Counted from the first letter of the stretch, positions 52,481 through 62,714 are shown. The stretch: DNA of 64,000 nucleotides from Jejudonia soesokkakensis (GCF_042664795.1 NZ_JBHTBN010000001.1:248001-312000), one strand, 5' to 3'. The notes: generated from the letters alone by a model not told the origin. Numbers and translations: made by a program.

Positions 52481-52488
52481 TAGCTTTG
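52481..52488 (+). promoter_or_regulatory. Candidate -7 box of the TonB receptor/DUF5689 operon
   Basis: TAGCTTTG (TAnnTTTG) followed by CAGCCC, 49 bp before ATG 52538. It is 20 bp from the divergent box at 52453-52460, so the two promoters face away from each other and overlap in their upstream regions. Confidence 0.55.
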
Positions 52489-52537
52489 CAGCCCATTTAT
52501 AACAATTTATTAATCTTTTAAAACTATAATTTTCAGA

Positions 52538-55336
52538 ATGAAAAGATTCATTTTTACTTTTTGCTTAGCAGTTTTTGGAACACTATCGGTTGTTGCTCAG
52601 GATGCTATAGTAAAAGGAAAGGTGGTGGACGCCAGTTCTACAGAACCTATTCCGGATGTGGAAATTAGTATTCAAGAGAGTATTTACTCTACGATGACAG
52701 ATGCCACAGGAATGTTTGAAATTACCGGCGACGATCTACCCCAAGGAGAACAAGTATTAATTATACGCAAGTCTGGTTTTATCATGCAGCGTATTCCAAT
52801 TACTATTCAAAACGGAGAAACCGTAAATCTTGACTCAATTCTATTAGAAATTGACCTAACAGAAGTAGAGTCGCAGATAGGTATTATTAGTCTTTCAGAC
52901 AACGAATTGGATCAAGATGATGGAACCTCATTTAATGTGTCAGGGTTGCTTTCTGCATCTAGAGATGTTTTCTTAAATGCTGCTGCCTTTGATTTTAGTG
53001 CCACATTTTTTCGTCCAAGAGGGTATGATAATGCCAACGGGAAAGTATTAATTAATGGTATAGAAATGAATAAGCAGGATACAGGTCGCCCACAATGGGG
53101 GAACTGGGGAGGCTTAAATGATGCACAACGTAATCGTGACTTTTCTATGGGTCTTGCTCCTAATGATTATGCGTTTGGAGATATTGCCGGGACTACCAAT
53201 ATTATCATGCGTGCTTCTCAGTACCGTGAAGGTGGGCAGGTATCTTACGCAACAGCCAACCGAAGCTACCAAGGTCGTGTGATGGGATCTTACCATAGCG
53301 GTCTTAGTAAAGGAGGATGGGCGTATTCTGTTTTAGCTTCTAGACGTTTTGGTGAAGAAGGCTATATCGACGGAACATTTTACGATGCCAATTCATTTTT
53401 TGCAGCTGTTGAAAAGAAAATCAACGATGAACATAGTATTAACTTAGCGGCATTTTATACTCCCAATCGAAGAGGACGTTCTACAGCCATCACCGAAGAA
53501 GTTCGTGATTTAAAAGGGATTCGCTATAACCCTAACTGGGGTTTCCAAAATGGAGAAATTCGCAGTGCCCGTGTTCGTGAAATCGAAGAGCCTGTAGTAC
53601 TTTTAAGTCACTATTGGAATATTAGCGATAAAACCAGATTAAATACAAATATTGGGTATCAATTTGGAAAAATTGGAGATACCCGATTAGATTCAGGAGG
53701 AAATAGAAATCCAGCTGGAAACTATTACCAAAGACTTCCTAGTTTTTTCTTACAAGATCAAAATCCAACACCTATTGATTACCAGAATGCATTTCTTGCA
53801 CAACAGGAATTTGTTAATGATGGGCAATTAAACTGGAATGATTACTATGAAGCAAATTTAATAACAGGTATCTCTACGTATGCAATTCAGGAAGATAGAA
53901 CAGATGATAAACAACTTACTATCAATTCAATTTTAAATAGTCAGCTTTCAGAAAATATTTCTATTACTGCAAACTTAAATTACCGAACGCTGGAAAGTGA
54001 AAATTTTGCAGAGCTAAAAGATCTTTTGGGGGGTACAGGATATCTAGATATCGACAACTTTGGTAATGGAGGTCCAGAACAAAATAGTGACTTGCAAAAC
54101 CCGAATAGAATTGTTCAGGAAGGGGAGCGTTATAGATATAACTATATTATTAATGCTGATGTGATTTCTGGATTTGCTCAGGCTCAATTCAAGTATAATG
54201 TTGTAGACTTTTATGCAGCAGTACAAGCCTCTAATACCTCTTACCAGAGAACTGGTTTGTACCAAAACGGATACTTTGCTTCTGAAGGTCGTTCTTTAGG
54301 AGAGAGCGAAGAACAAAGTTCAACTAACTTTGGTTTTAAGGGTGGTTTAACTTACAAACTAAGTGGACGCCATTTAATTGATGTGAATGCAGGTTATATT
54401 ACTAAGGCTCCAAGTCTTAGAAATACATTTGCAAATGCAAGACAGAACAATGATATAGTCGTTGGATTGGAAGATGAAAATATTACTTCTGCAGACCTTA
54501 GTTATATTTACAGATCTCCTATCGTAAAAGCGAGATTGACTGGTTTTTATACTGGATTTGCAGAACAAACAGACTTTGGATTCTTCTTTACTCAAAATGC
54601 ATTAGGAAATGATGAAAACAACGCCTTTGTTCAAGAAATTGTTACAGGGATTGAGAAAAGAAACGTAGGAGTTGAAATGGGTATTGAAGCTCAGGTAACG
54701 CCTACAGTAAAATTAAAAGCAGCCGCTTCAGTTGGACAATATATTTATACCAACAACCCATTGTTATATTTATCTGGGGATGATTTTGATGATCCTAACA
54801 CTCCAAATGTTCGAGAAGGAAATGACCTTTTCAGCCAAGGGAAAAGAGAGGTGGCACTAGAAAATGTTCATGTTTCTGGTGGTCCAGAAAGAGCATACCA
54901 GTTAGGATTCGAATATCGTGATCCAGATTTCTGGTGGGTAGGAGTATCTACTAACTATTTTTCAAATGCATACGTAGACGTAAGTAACCTTAGGAGAACT
55001 TCAGATTTTTATACAGATGTTGACGGGCAGCCTTTTGTAGAGTATGATCCAGAAATAGCACGAGACATATTACAACAAGAACAATTAGATGATTACGTTC
55101 TTGTTAATGTAGTTGGTGGAAAATCTTGGAAAATTGATGATTACTTTGTAGGATTTTTTGCAACAATAAACAACGTACTGGATCAGGATTTTAGAACAGG
55201 TGGTTTTGAAGATTCAAGAAGACCTAGTTACAGGCAACAGGTAGAAGAGCAAGCTCGTGATACTCCAATTTTTGGGAATAGATATTTCTACGGAAATGGA
55301 ACAACATACTACCTAAACGTATACTTTAGATTTTAA
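52538..55336 (+). CDS. TonB-dependent receptor
   Basis: 932 residues. A signal peptide (ending VVAQ), a carboxypeptidase-regulatory-like domain (about 22-105), a plug (about 125-235; 'FRPRGYDNANGKVLINGIEMNK') and a barrel ending in YLNVYFRF. It is followed after 29 bp by the DUF5689 lipoprotein gene and is divergent from a secreted nuclease-family gene. This trio suggests import of nucleic-acid breakdown products or phosphate, but the substrate is not shown by sequence. Confidence 0.93.
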   Translation: MKRFIFTFCLAVFGTLSVVAQDAIVKGKVVDASSTEPIPDVEISIQESIYSTMTDATGMFEITGDDLPQGEQVLIIRKSGFIMQRIPITIQNGETVNLDSILLEIDLTEVESQIGIISLSDNELDQDDGTSFNVSGLLSASRDVFLNAAAFDFSATFFRPRGYDNANGKVLINGIEMNKQDTGRPQWGNWGGLNDAQRNRDFSMGLAPNDYAFGDIAGTTNIIMRASQYREGGQVSYATANRSYQGRVMGSYHSGLSKGGWAYSVLASRRFGEEGYIDGTFYDANSFFAAVEKKINDEHSINLAAFYTPNRRGRSTAITEEVRDLKGIRYNPNWGFQNGEIRSARVREIEEPVVLLSHYWNISDKTRLNTNIGYQFGKIGDTRLDSGGNRNPAGNYYQRLPSFFLQDQNPTPIDYQNAFLAQQEFVNDGQLNWNDYYEANLITGISTYAIQEDRTDDKQLTINSILNSQLSENISITANLNYRTLESENFAELKDLLGGTGYLDIDNFGNGGPEQNSDLQNPNRIVQEGERYRYNYIINADVISGFAQAQFKYNVVDFYAAVQASNTSYQRTGLYQNGYFASEGRSLGESEEQSSTNFGFKGGLTYKLSGRHLIDVNAGYITKAPSLRNTFANARQNNDIVVGLEDENITSADLSYIYRSPIVKARLTGFYTGFAEQTDFGFFFTQNALGNDENNAFVQEIVTGIEKRNVGVEMGIEAQVTPTVKLKAAASVGQYIYTNNPLLYLSGDDFDDPNTPNVREGNDLFSQGKREVALENVHVSGGPERAYQLGFEYRDPDFWWVGVSTNYFSNAYVDVSNLRRTSDFYTDVDGQPFVEYDPEIARDILQQEQLDDYVLVNVVGGKSWKIDDYFVGFFATINNVLDQDFRTGGFEDSRRPSYRQQVEEQARDTPIFGNRYFYGNGTTYYLNVYFRF

Positions 55337-55365
55337 TACATTAAAAAAATAAACACACATATATT

Positions 55366-56796
55366 ATGAAAGCGATTAATTTTTATAAATTTTTTACCCT
55401 AATACTAGCCGTAGTAGTGGTTTCGTCTTGTGTTCAGGACGATGAATTTGATATTCCGGAGATTGAGATACAATCTGTGGACATCCCTCAGGATAGAATA
55501 GTAACGATAGGTTCTTTGAGAACTCAACTAGAACAGGAGATGATGACAAATGGAAACGATATCCTTACGTTTGAAACAGATAATGACTCAAGTAATGATT
55601 TGTTTGTAGTAGGATACGTTATTTCTAATGATGCTGCAGGAAACTTCTTTGAAGAACTGATTTTACAGGATTCGCCTTCAAGTCCTTCAGCTGGAGTTAA
55701 AGTACTTGTTGACGTGAATCCTTTGTTTAATACGTATCAATTTGGACGTAAAGTATTCATCCGTTTAGATGGTCTTTCAGTAGCATTGGATAGTGGAGTT
55801 TTAAGTCTTGGGATACGTTCTGGAAACGAACTTGAAAAAATTTCAGAAGCAGCTCAAACAGATTTTTTATTACGTGATGATGAGCTAGAAGATATTATTC
55901 CTTTAGATATTACGATTCCTGAATTTACAGTTGAAAAAACAAATCTGTACATTCGTTTAAACAATGTTCAGTTTAATAGAAATCAGGCATTAGGAGACAA
56001 CAGACTTACATTTGCTGCTGAAGCCGATGATCAGTTTGATGGTGAACGTACGTTAGAGAGTTGTTCAAGTAGTGCAACCACAATTTTTAGTACAAGTACG
56101 TTTGCAGATTTTAAAGGACAGTTACTGCCACAGGGGAGTGGAAGTATCGACGGAATACTTACACTTAACTTTTTTGGTGAAGACTTTAATGTAGTTGTGA
56201 ATGACCTAAGCACGATCAACCTAGACGGAGAACGTTGTGATCCTGAAGGAATCGATTGTGAAGGTGGCGCTGTAACAGGAACTGCCTTTTTTGACGATAA
56301 CTTTGAAAGTTATAACAGTACTATTGATGTTGTTGCTGCCGGATGGGTAATCGAAAATGTAAGTGGAGGGAATGTTGAATTTGAACTGGATGAGTTTAGC
56401 AATAATAACTATATGCTAGTGAGCGCTTTTAACTCTAATGAGGAAGATATTGAATCATGGTTGATAACTCCAGAATTTTCATTGGATAATACAAACATGG
56501 ATGCTCTAAATGTTGATATACAAACGAATTTTAATAATGGGTTGGTATTAACACTAATGCTTTCTACAGATTTTACGGGTAGTATTGAAGACGCAACTTG
56601 GGTAGAATTAACAGATGCTACTGTTCCTCCAGGATCTGCATCAGGTTTTGGTAGCTTTACTCCTGCAGGACCTATTAACTTATCTTGTGTTGATGGATCA
56701 AATGTTCGTATCGGATTTAAGTACACTGGTAGTGATGTTTCTGGCGGTGGAACTACAAGATATCATATAGATAATGTAAGAATTAATGGTAACTAA
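55366..56796 (+). CDS. DUF5689 lipoprotein with choice-of-anchor J domain
   Basis: 476 residues. Lipoprotein signal with lipobox VVSSC (Cys22). The first two thirds (about 30-300) match DUF5689, with OB-fold-like segments ('FVVGYVISNDAAGNFFEELILQD'). The C-terminal ~170 residues form a choice-of-anchor J/MAM-like beta sandwich (DDNFESYN...AAGWVIENV...ESWLITPEF...RYHIDNVRING). It is probably a surface lipoprotein partner of the TonB receptor encoded 29 bp upstream. A terminator follows at 56821. Confidence 0.9.
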   Translation: MKAINFYKFFTLILAVVVVSSCVQDDEFDIPEIEIQSVDIPQDRIVTIGSLRTQLEQEMMTNGNDILTFETDNDSSNDLFVVGYVISNDAAGNFFEELILQDSPSSPSAGVKVLVDVNPLFNTYQFGRKVFIRLDGLSVALDSGVLSLGIRSGNELEKISEAAQTDFLLRDDELEDIIPLDITIPEFTVEKTNLYIRLNNVQFNRNQALGDNRLTFAAEADDQFDGERTLESCSSSATTIFSTSTFADFKGQLLPQGSGSIDGILTLNFFGEDFNVVVNDLSTINLDGERCDPEGIDCEGGAVTGTAFFDDNFESYNSTIDVVAAGWVIENVSGGNVEFELDEFSNNNYMLVSAFNSNEEDIESWLITPEFSLDNTNMDALNVDIQTNFNNGLVLTLMLSTDFTGSIEDATWVELTDATVPPGSASGFGSFTPAGPINLSCVDGSNVRIGFKYTGSDVSGGGTTRYHIDNVRINGN

Positions 56797-56820
56797 GCAG
56801 TAGCCATATAGTAAAATTGA

Positions 56821-56849
56821 AAGACCTCCTTTACCGGGAGGTCTTTTTT
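56821..56849 (+). terminator. Intrinsic terminator of the receptor/DUF5689 operon
   Basis: AAGACCTCC (56821-56829) pairs with GGAGGTCTT (56837-56845), followed by Ts. Confidence 0.9.
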
Positions 56850-57002
56850 TGTGTTACCTTTTAAAAGTTGTCGTTAATTAAGATTATTTCATAACGAAAT
56901 TTTTGTTTTTCAATAAGTAGCTGCGGAAAACTATATATTTCAATTTTATATAGAAAGATATAGTGTTATCATGTGTTGAATAATTACAGTTACCTAGAAG
57001 CC

Positions 57003-57034
57003 AAAAAAAAACCTCTTATGTTTCCATAAAAGGT
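57003..57034 (-). terminator. Intrinsic terminator of the OmpA/PorP/CHU_C operon
   Basis: On the minus strand ACCTTTTATG (57025-57034), loop GAAA, CATAAGAGGT (57011-57020), then a run of Ts (A run 57003-57010 on the plus strand). Confidence 0.85.
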
Positions 57035-57067
57035 GTTTTAATAAATGGTTAGCGTGACGCTTTCCGT

Positions 57068-58957
57068 TTACCGTTCTACAATGATAAACTCTGAGCGTCT
57101 GTTTTTTTGATGTTGTGCTTCTGTACAAGGATTACAATCCACTGCTAGGAAATTTTCTCCTTTTCCTTCACCAGAAATCCTGCTACGATCAATCCCTTTA
57201 GAAATTACATATTGGACAGTAGACTGTGCCCTGCGATTACTTAACTCAAGATTATAGGCATCACTAGCACGTTCGTCTGTGTGGCTTTCTACTTTAATCT
57301 TCAAATTAGGGTACTTTTTCATAGCAGCAACTAATTTATCTAATTCAAAAGCAGCCTGTGGCTTTATGTTGTGTTTATCCAGATCAAAGTAAATAGGATT
57401 TAAAACCACTCTATCGTCTTGTAAAATTGCTTCAATTGGACGTAGTGATAGGTTTGTTGTAACTTCGGTATCATTTGCTGCAGCAACTTCTTCGGCATTA
57501 GACTCGTAGTCTGTTGCAGTTCCTTGAACTATATGAGCAACATCACAAGCTGCAAGTAAAACTGCCATTCCATTAGCATCTGTTACACCGCTGGTCAATT
57601 TATTCTCATTAGTGTCATACAATGCAACCGCTGCACCAGAAATTGGATTATTTGTATATTCATCGATCACTTTTACATTGATAGTTACTTGACAAGGTCT
57701 TTCTACTTCGGTAATAGCGTAAATATCATCACTTCCTTTTCCACCAGTACGATTTGAAGAAACAAAGCCTGTTTTCGTTTCAGGATCATAGCGAATGGCA
57801 AAATCATCATCTGCACTATTCACACCTTTCCCCATATTTTTGACTTCCCCAAATGAATTTCCGTTTGCTTCAGCATAGAAAACATCTAAAAGTCCCATTC
57901 CCATATGGCCATCGCTGCTAAAATATAATGTTCCGCTGGAATCCATATATGGAAACACCTCTTTTCCTTCCGTATTGATTGTATCATCGAGACGCTCTGG
58001 AGTTCCTAGCACTCCTTCTGGACTTATCGAAACTTTATAAATATCACTTAATCCCTTTCCGCCAGGCATATCACTCACAAAATATAGAGTGCTTCCGTCC
58101 GGACTCAATGCAGGGTGTCCTGTGGAGTATTCATTACTATTAAATGCTACCGACTGGATGTCTTTCCATTCGTTATTTACTAATTCTGCATAGTATAAGT
58201 TGATTTGGTTGATCCCGTTGGCACTTTTATCATAATCTCCTTTGTAGTAATCATTGCGGTCAAAATACATGCGTTTCCCGTCTGGGCTAATGGCCACATT
58301 TCCTTCGTGATATTTTGTATTCACTTCGCCATCAAGTAAAGTGACATTTTTGAGAGTACCGCCGACATCCTGAGCTTTATAAATATCAAGAAACGGCTGC
58401 TCATCCCAACCATAGGTTTTACGTGTAATATTTCTGGCTGAAGAAAAATAAAAATCTTTACCCACCATGGTTCCGCCAAATTCGCTATATGGAGAATTAA
58501 CTAAGTCTAGACCTTTTGCAGTAAAGGCTGGATCTCCATCTACAATTTGAGGAACATAATTAGGGTTTTTCAAAAACTCTTTTGCTCTAGAATCATTTGG
58601 TGAGGCATCTGCAAATTGTTGCATGGCATCATTGTATTCACTAAACTTTCCGTTGGCTTTTAAAGATTGTGCGTAATTATAAAGTATTTCAGGAGCTACA
58701 TTTCTGCCCTTCGCTACTCTCTTGTAGTAGGTTTCAGCTTTCTTAGTGTCGTTAATGTAGTAGTAGCTATTAGCTAATCTTTCAAAAACATATCTATTGC
58801 CTTTTCCCTTTTTAAGTAGCTTTTCGTAAGCATCGATAGCATCTGTATATTGAAGTCTTTCATATAACTGATCGGCTTTTTTTGTATCACTATTTTGAGC
58901 GAAACTGCTAGGAGCAATAAACGCTATAAGTATGAGGAATATATATAAATGTTTCAT
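57068..58957 (-). CDS. OmpA-family protein with TPR and PD40 repeats (PorE/SprE-associated type)
   Basis: 629 residues. Signal peptide (ending SSFAQ), TPR-like helices (about 25-110), a PD40/WD40-like propeller region (about 150-410; 'GNVAISPDGKRMYF', 'GHPALSPDGSTLYFVSD', 'GTLYFSSDGHMGMGLLD'), a carboxypeptidase-regulatory-like domain (about 425-505), and a C-terminal OmpA peptidoglycan-binding domain (about 515-629; ESHTDERASDAYNLELSNRRA). The same architecture is found in T9SS-linked proteins such as PorE. It is the last gene of a three-gene set with PorP/SprF and a CHU_C protein. Confidence 0.9.
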   Translation of the reverse strand: MKHLYIFLILIAFIAPSSFAQNSDTKKADQLYERLQYTDAIDAYEKLLKKGKGNRYVFERLANSYYYINDTKKAETYYKRVAKGRNVAPEILYNYAQSLKANGKFSEYNDAMQQFADASPNDSRAKEFLKNPNYVPQIVDGDPAFTAKGLDLVNSPYSEFGGTMVGKDFYFSSARNITRKTYGWDEQPFLDIYKAQDVGGTLKNVTLLDGEVNTKYHEGNVAISPDGKRMYFDRNDYYKGDYDKSANGINQINLYYAELVNNEWKDIQSVAFNSNEYSTGHPALSPDGSTLYFVSDMPGGKGLSDIYKVSISPEGVLGTPERLDDTINTEGKEVFPYMDSSGTLYFSSDGHMGMGLLDVFYAEANGNSFGEVKNMGKGVNSADDDFAIRYDPETKTGFVSSNRTGGKGSDDIYAITEVERPCQVTINVKVIDEYTNNPISGAAVALYDTNENKLTSGVTDANGMAVLLAACDVAHIVQGTATDYESNAEEVAAANDTEVTTNLSLRPIEAILQDDRVVLNPIYFDLDKHNIKPQAAFELDKLVAAMKKYPNLKIKVESHTDERASDAYNLELSNRRAQSTVQYVISKGIDRSRISGEGKGENFLAVDCNPCTEAQHQKNRRSEFIIVER

Positions 58958-58983
58958 TTGTAATGAAATTTAATGAGTTAGGA

Positions 58984-59898
58984 TTAAAAGTATCTAGGTG
59001 AACGAAGTGCTTTTTTCTTGAAAAACAAATCAAAAGTTAGGATTACTTCGTGCGAAGAATCTGCAACCGTTTTGATATCTGAAGTCACTCTGTCGTAAGC
59101 ATAGCCTATTCGAATGGCATCTGTTACCTGAAAGCCAACGAGTCCGCTAAAGGAATCATCAAGACGATAGGAAACTCCCAGTTCAAATCTGTCATAAAAT
59201 AGAGCATTTAAGTTTCCGTCGAAAGAGACAGGGGCGTCAAAAGCAGACTTTACTAAAACCGAAGGCTTTAATTTAAAGTTTTCTGAAACATCGAACACGT
59301 ATCCCGCTGTGGCGAAATAATGGTTGACTTCGTTTCCGTATTTCAATCCGTTTTCATCCAGATGAACCGAATTTAGCAGATTAGGAACCGACAATCCAAC
59401 ATAGAAGTTATCTGAATATAAAAAGGCTCCTGCTCCTACATTGGGGTAGGTATTGTCTATATTTTCTGAAAAGAACGGATCATTAGGATCTTGTAATTCT
59501 AAATCTGTCAACCCTACATTGTGAAAGGTAGCTCCTGCTTTTAAACCGAAAGCTAAATCAAGACTTTTGCCAACGGGTATTGTATAAGAAAAATCTACAA
59601 AGACATTCGTCTCTTCCACAGGTCCCAATTCGTCTTTTATTGCTGAAAGTCCTAATCCTATTCTGTCACTTACAGGGGAATGAGCAGAAAACGTGATAGT
59701 TTCTGGCCCTCCATCTAGTCCAGAGTATTGCTGGCGATATAGTGCTGTAAAAGACAGGACTTCCTTATTACCAGCATAGGCAGGGTTCACGACATTCATG
59801 TTGTACATGTATTGAGTGTACTGAGGATCTTGCTGTGCCGTTAGATCTTGTGCGAAAAATGCGCCAAGAAAAAAGATTGCTATATATATATGTTTCAT
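58984..59898 (-). CDS. PorP/SprF-family type IX secretion membrane protein
   Basis: 304 residues from ATG 59898, which begins a clean signal peptide (MKHIYIAIFFLGAFFAQ); an ATG 11 codons upstream would add a polar extension. The signature QDPQYTQYMYNMNVVNPAYAG (mature N-terminus) and the barrel repeats are diagnostic of PorP/SprF. SprF-like proteins are needed for export or anchoring of one specific type B-CTD (CHU_C) substrate, here presumably the 814-residue protein encoded 39 bp upstream. Confidence 0.94.
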   Translation of the reverse strand: MKHIYIAIFFLGAFFAQDLTAQQDPQYTQYMYNMNVVNPAYAGNKEVLSFTALYRQQYSGLDGGPETITFSAHSPVSDRIGLGLSAIKDELGPVEETNVFVDFSYTIPVGKSLDLAFGLKAGATFHNVGLTDLELQDPNDPFFSENIDNTYPNVGAGAFLYSDNFYVGLSVPNLLNSVHLDENGLKYGNEVNHYFATAGYVFDVSENFKLKPSVLVKSAFDAPVSFDGNLNALFYDRFELGVSYRLDDSFSGLVGFQVTDAIRIGYAYDRVTSDIKTVADSSHEVILTFDLFFKKKALRSPRYF

Positions 59899-59937
59899 TG
59901 TTGTTCTGTTGAATGTTGAAAATTGTTTCATTTCAAA

Positions 59938-62382
59938 TTATTTTGCTTCTTGATTAAGATAAATCCATCCGGTTGCTTGTCTTCCGTAGAGAGGATCATC
60001 ACCCGCAAAGTCAATTACATAGTAGTAAGTTCCGCTTGGAAGGTCATTTCCGTCATCACTTTGACCTCTCCATTCATTTATGTAATTACTCTGCTGAAAG
60101 ACCAGTCTTCCTAGCCTATTAAAGATCTGAACCTGTGAGATACCAGTTCTGTCTGCTAAAAACTCTAAATCTAAAGAGTCATTGAATCCAGGAGATCCGT
60201 TTGGAGATAATCCTTCAGAAATAATACAATTTGCGATATCATACAAACTAACATCTACAGCATCTGAGCCTGTACATAATCCTGCAGTAATTTCAACACT
60301 GTAAGTTTGAGTTCCATTGGTGCCGGCTGGGACCATAAACTCTAAAGTACTTGACGTTTCACCAGGTATTGGATCTCCATTTAAAAACCATTGAAAGGTG
60401 GCTCCTTGAACATCTGTGGTTGCGGTCAAGGTGTTCAATTCACCAGGACAGGTCCTAAAATCTTCATTAAGCTGGACACTTAAAGCAGTGGTTGCTTCCA
60501 CTTCAATCGTAAAAGTTTCAGTAGAACATGGAGGTACTGTAACGGTAACCATTAGTGTACCTATATCTGTTGGAGAATACATAGCTTCGGTAGATAGAAT
60601 GTCTCCATTTGCATTTGTCCACTCATACGTTACAGTAGTTAAATCAACACCTGGATTGGTTGGCGTGGCATCGAGGGGCTCAAAATCTGTACAGACATCA
60701 AGGTTACTAGGAAGAGCTGTCATGATATCCACTCCTTGAAAAACGATAGTGACCGTATCTTCGACAGGCATATCACAATCGACGCCGTCTGCGATTACTT
60801 TATAACCTCCACTTTCAGAAACTGTAATAGAACTGTTTGTTTCACCATCGATCAAGACGTCGTTAAAAAACCATTGAAAAGTTTCTACAGGACCATTAGT
60901 CGATGTTGTTAGGGTAAGGTCGTCTACTCCGCACACTGTTTGATCGCCACCGTTTATAGTAATAGCACATTCAAAAACGATATCACAATCTGTAGTTCCT
61001 GTGCCAGGATCACCAAAATTAGTTTGTTGTAAGCTTATAAATCCAGGGTCCTGACTAAAATTTGTAATAAGTAAAATATAAACATCCCCTGCCATCGCAT
61101 TTGGGATATCAAAATTTTCTACTGGAGCAGGAGAAAAGCTACAGTCTATGGAAGTGCTTGGGTTTAAGTTTCCACAACCACTTGCACGATCTGGGAATGG
61201 TCCCCAAGCAATAAAGTCAACGTCCAATTCTTGACCGTTAGGATTTCCTTGACTATCAAATGAAGTATTTTGAATGATTTCAAAAGATAAGTCTCCAGAT
61301 TCTTCGATTTGAAGAAAGAACCAGCTTGGGTCTGGTTGTGACCCTAAACATTCGTAATCGATATTGGGTGGAGCGACCGCGTCACCTGATTCGTTTTCAA
61401 AAATAAGACCATCCATAGAACAGAAAGGATCTGCATCCAGACATTCCTGAGGAGGAAGATTGGGTCGTATGCATAAATCGAAAGTAGTATTTTCGAGAGG
61501 ATTAGATCCATTAGACCAAACTCTTATTTTATATGTGTTTCCAATAGTAAATCCACTTTGAGCAATAATAAATTCATCACCAGCTTCACTACATGCAACT
61601 AGGGATAAAGCATTACAGTCTGTACCTTCAAACACCGAAAGGTTCAAGTTTGTTGTACTTCCAGTAATATTCAGAAGTTCTATAATTGCACTCTCAGAAA
61701 TAGAAGTATATTCAAACCAAACATCATCATCTGCAGTTCCAATACACGTATTTGGTTGTGTTGAAAGGGTGGCTCCTGCTATCGTTCCAGAAGTTATATT
61801 TGTACATTCATTTCCACTATTAGGAGTTACAACGATTGCTGTGTCACATTCATCATTTGCAGGCGGGTCTGGAGGGGTGTCGCAGGCAATAGTTAGTTCG
61901 TAGGCTCCCGTAGCTGAACCAAAACCAAATACATAGACCAAATAGTTAGTCCCAGTTTGAGAAATAAATGTTACTTCAGATTGTAAACCACAAGAATCAT
62001 CATTTCCAGCAACACATTGTAATGTGTTGCAATCACCATTATACACTCTAAGCTTAGTGTCATAATCTGAATTACAGAGTCCTAAACTTACGATATCACC
62101 CGTACCTGCAAAACTATACCAAACACCAGGTGCTCCATCACTAGTCCCGCAACCGTCCATGGGATCGCCTGTATTGGTAGCTTGAGACGTATTTCCAGTA
62201 AGTGTGTCGCCACAATTTATGGCAATAGCATCGGCACATAAATCATTAGCGGGCGCCTGGGCAAACAGACCTCCCGAAAATAGAAATGCAATTGCAATTA
62301 GTAGTGTTTTTTTACTTTTTGATAAGTTACACAAGCTTCGATGAAATTGATGAAGCATGGTGTAGTGTAGAAGTTTCTTCAT
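59938..62382 (-). CDS. Secreted adhesin-like protein with type B (CHU_C) T9SS sorting domain
   Basis: 814 residues. An N-terminal region with a basic stretch precedes a signal peptide ending GLFAQ (about residue 42); ATG 62358 (MLHQF) is an alternative start. Two PPC-like repeats (about 45-310; 'ANDLCADAIAINCGDTLTGNT', 'ANDECDTAIVVTPNSGNEC') and PKD/Ig-like domains with many Cys (about 480-710) follow. The C-terminus (about 715-814: GLSPNGSPGFNDSLDL...VQIFNRLGRLVFQ...GTYYYVIDF...GWIYLNQ) is the CHU_C domain of SprB-like proteins. It is likely a surface adhesin or gliding protein exported with the adjacent PorP/SprF protein. Confidence 0.92.
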   Translation of the reverse strand: MKKLLHYTMLHQFHRSLCNLSKSKKTLLIAIAFLFSGGLFAQAPANDLCADAIAINCGDTLTGNTSQATNTGDPMDGCGTSDGAPGVWYSFAGTGDIVSLGLCNSDYDTKLRVYNGDCNTLQCVAGNDDSCGLQSEVTFISQTGTNYLVYVFGFGSATGAYELTIACDTPPDPPANDECDTAIVVTPNSGNECTNITSGTIAGATLSTQPNTCIGTADDDVWFEYTSISESAIIELLNITGSTTNLNLSVFEGTDCNALSLVACSEAGDEFIIAQSGFTIGNTYKIRVWSNGSNPLENTTFDLCIRPNLPPQECLDADPFCSMDGLIFENESGDAVAPPNIDYECLGSQPDPSWFFLQIEESGDLSFEIIQNTSFDSQGNPNGQELDVDFIAWGPFPDRASGCGNLNPSTSIDCSFSPAPVENFDIPNAMAGDVYILLITNFSQDPGFISLQQTNFGDPGTGTTDCDIVFECAITINGGDQTVCGVDDLTLTTSTNGPVETFQWFFNDVLIDGETNSSITVSESGGYKVIADGVDCDMPVEDTVTIVFQGVDIMTALPSNLDVCTDFEPLDATPTNPGVDLTTVTYEWTNANGDILSTEAMYSPTDIGTLMVTVTVPPCSTETFTIEVEATTALSVQLNEDFRTCPGELNTLTATTDVQGATFQWFLNGDPIPGETSSTLEFMVPAGTNGTQTYSVEITAGLCTGSDAVDVSLYDIANCIISEGLSPNGSPGFNDSLDLEFLADRTGISQVQIFNRLGRLVFQQSNYINEWRGQSDDGNDLPSGTYYYVIDFAGDDPLYGRQATGWIYLNQEAK

Positions 62383-62714
62383 GAGGATGGTTTTTGTTTA
62401 TTGAACTAAAGTATAGAAATTTTCTTTCATGCAAAAAATTAAGAAATATTTTAGACATACTGCAGGAAAAATACGACAAAGAAACGTTTATAGAGTATAT
62501 TAAACTTTAATCGATAGAAATAACGATTCTATGATGTGACTTTTCCAAAATAAAATCGTGAAAGAATTTTTTTTCCTCTTTCATATGTAATAGGTTTTTT
62601 TCTAGTATATATTCCCATCCTTGGGATAAGAAACTATAGATTGGATGTTAAATGCGTGTAAATTGCAAAAATGTAAACCAATGTGTTTTGTACATTTACG
62701 TATTAAATTTTATT
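62383..62714. other. 332 bp divergent intergenic region without a gene
   Basis: AT-rich spacer between the CHU_C gene (minus) and hflX (plus). It holds a minus-strand promoter candidate (62406-62434), a 7 bp inverted repeat TGAAAGA (62559-62565)/TCTTTCA (62577-62583), and TACATTTA (62691-62698), a near match to a -7 box for hflX. No ORF, tRNA or terminator seen. Confidence 0.7.
62406..62434 (-). promoter_or_regulatory. Candidate promoter of the CHU_C/PorP/OmpA operon
   Basis: On the minus strand TTG (plus 62432-62434), an 18 bp spacer, then TACTTTAG (plus 62406-62413), a two-base departure from TAnnTTTG. It lies 24 bp before the ATG at 62382. Confidence 0.4.

Noticed and set aside
62559..62583. 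TGAAAGA/TCTTTCA inverted repeat in the hflX upstream region
   Set aside because: Seven A/T-rich pairs in AT-rich DNA can arise by chance, and no promoter element is in register with it.
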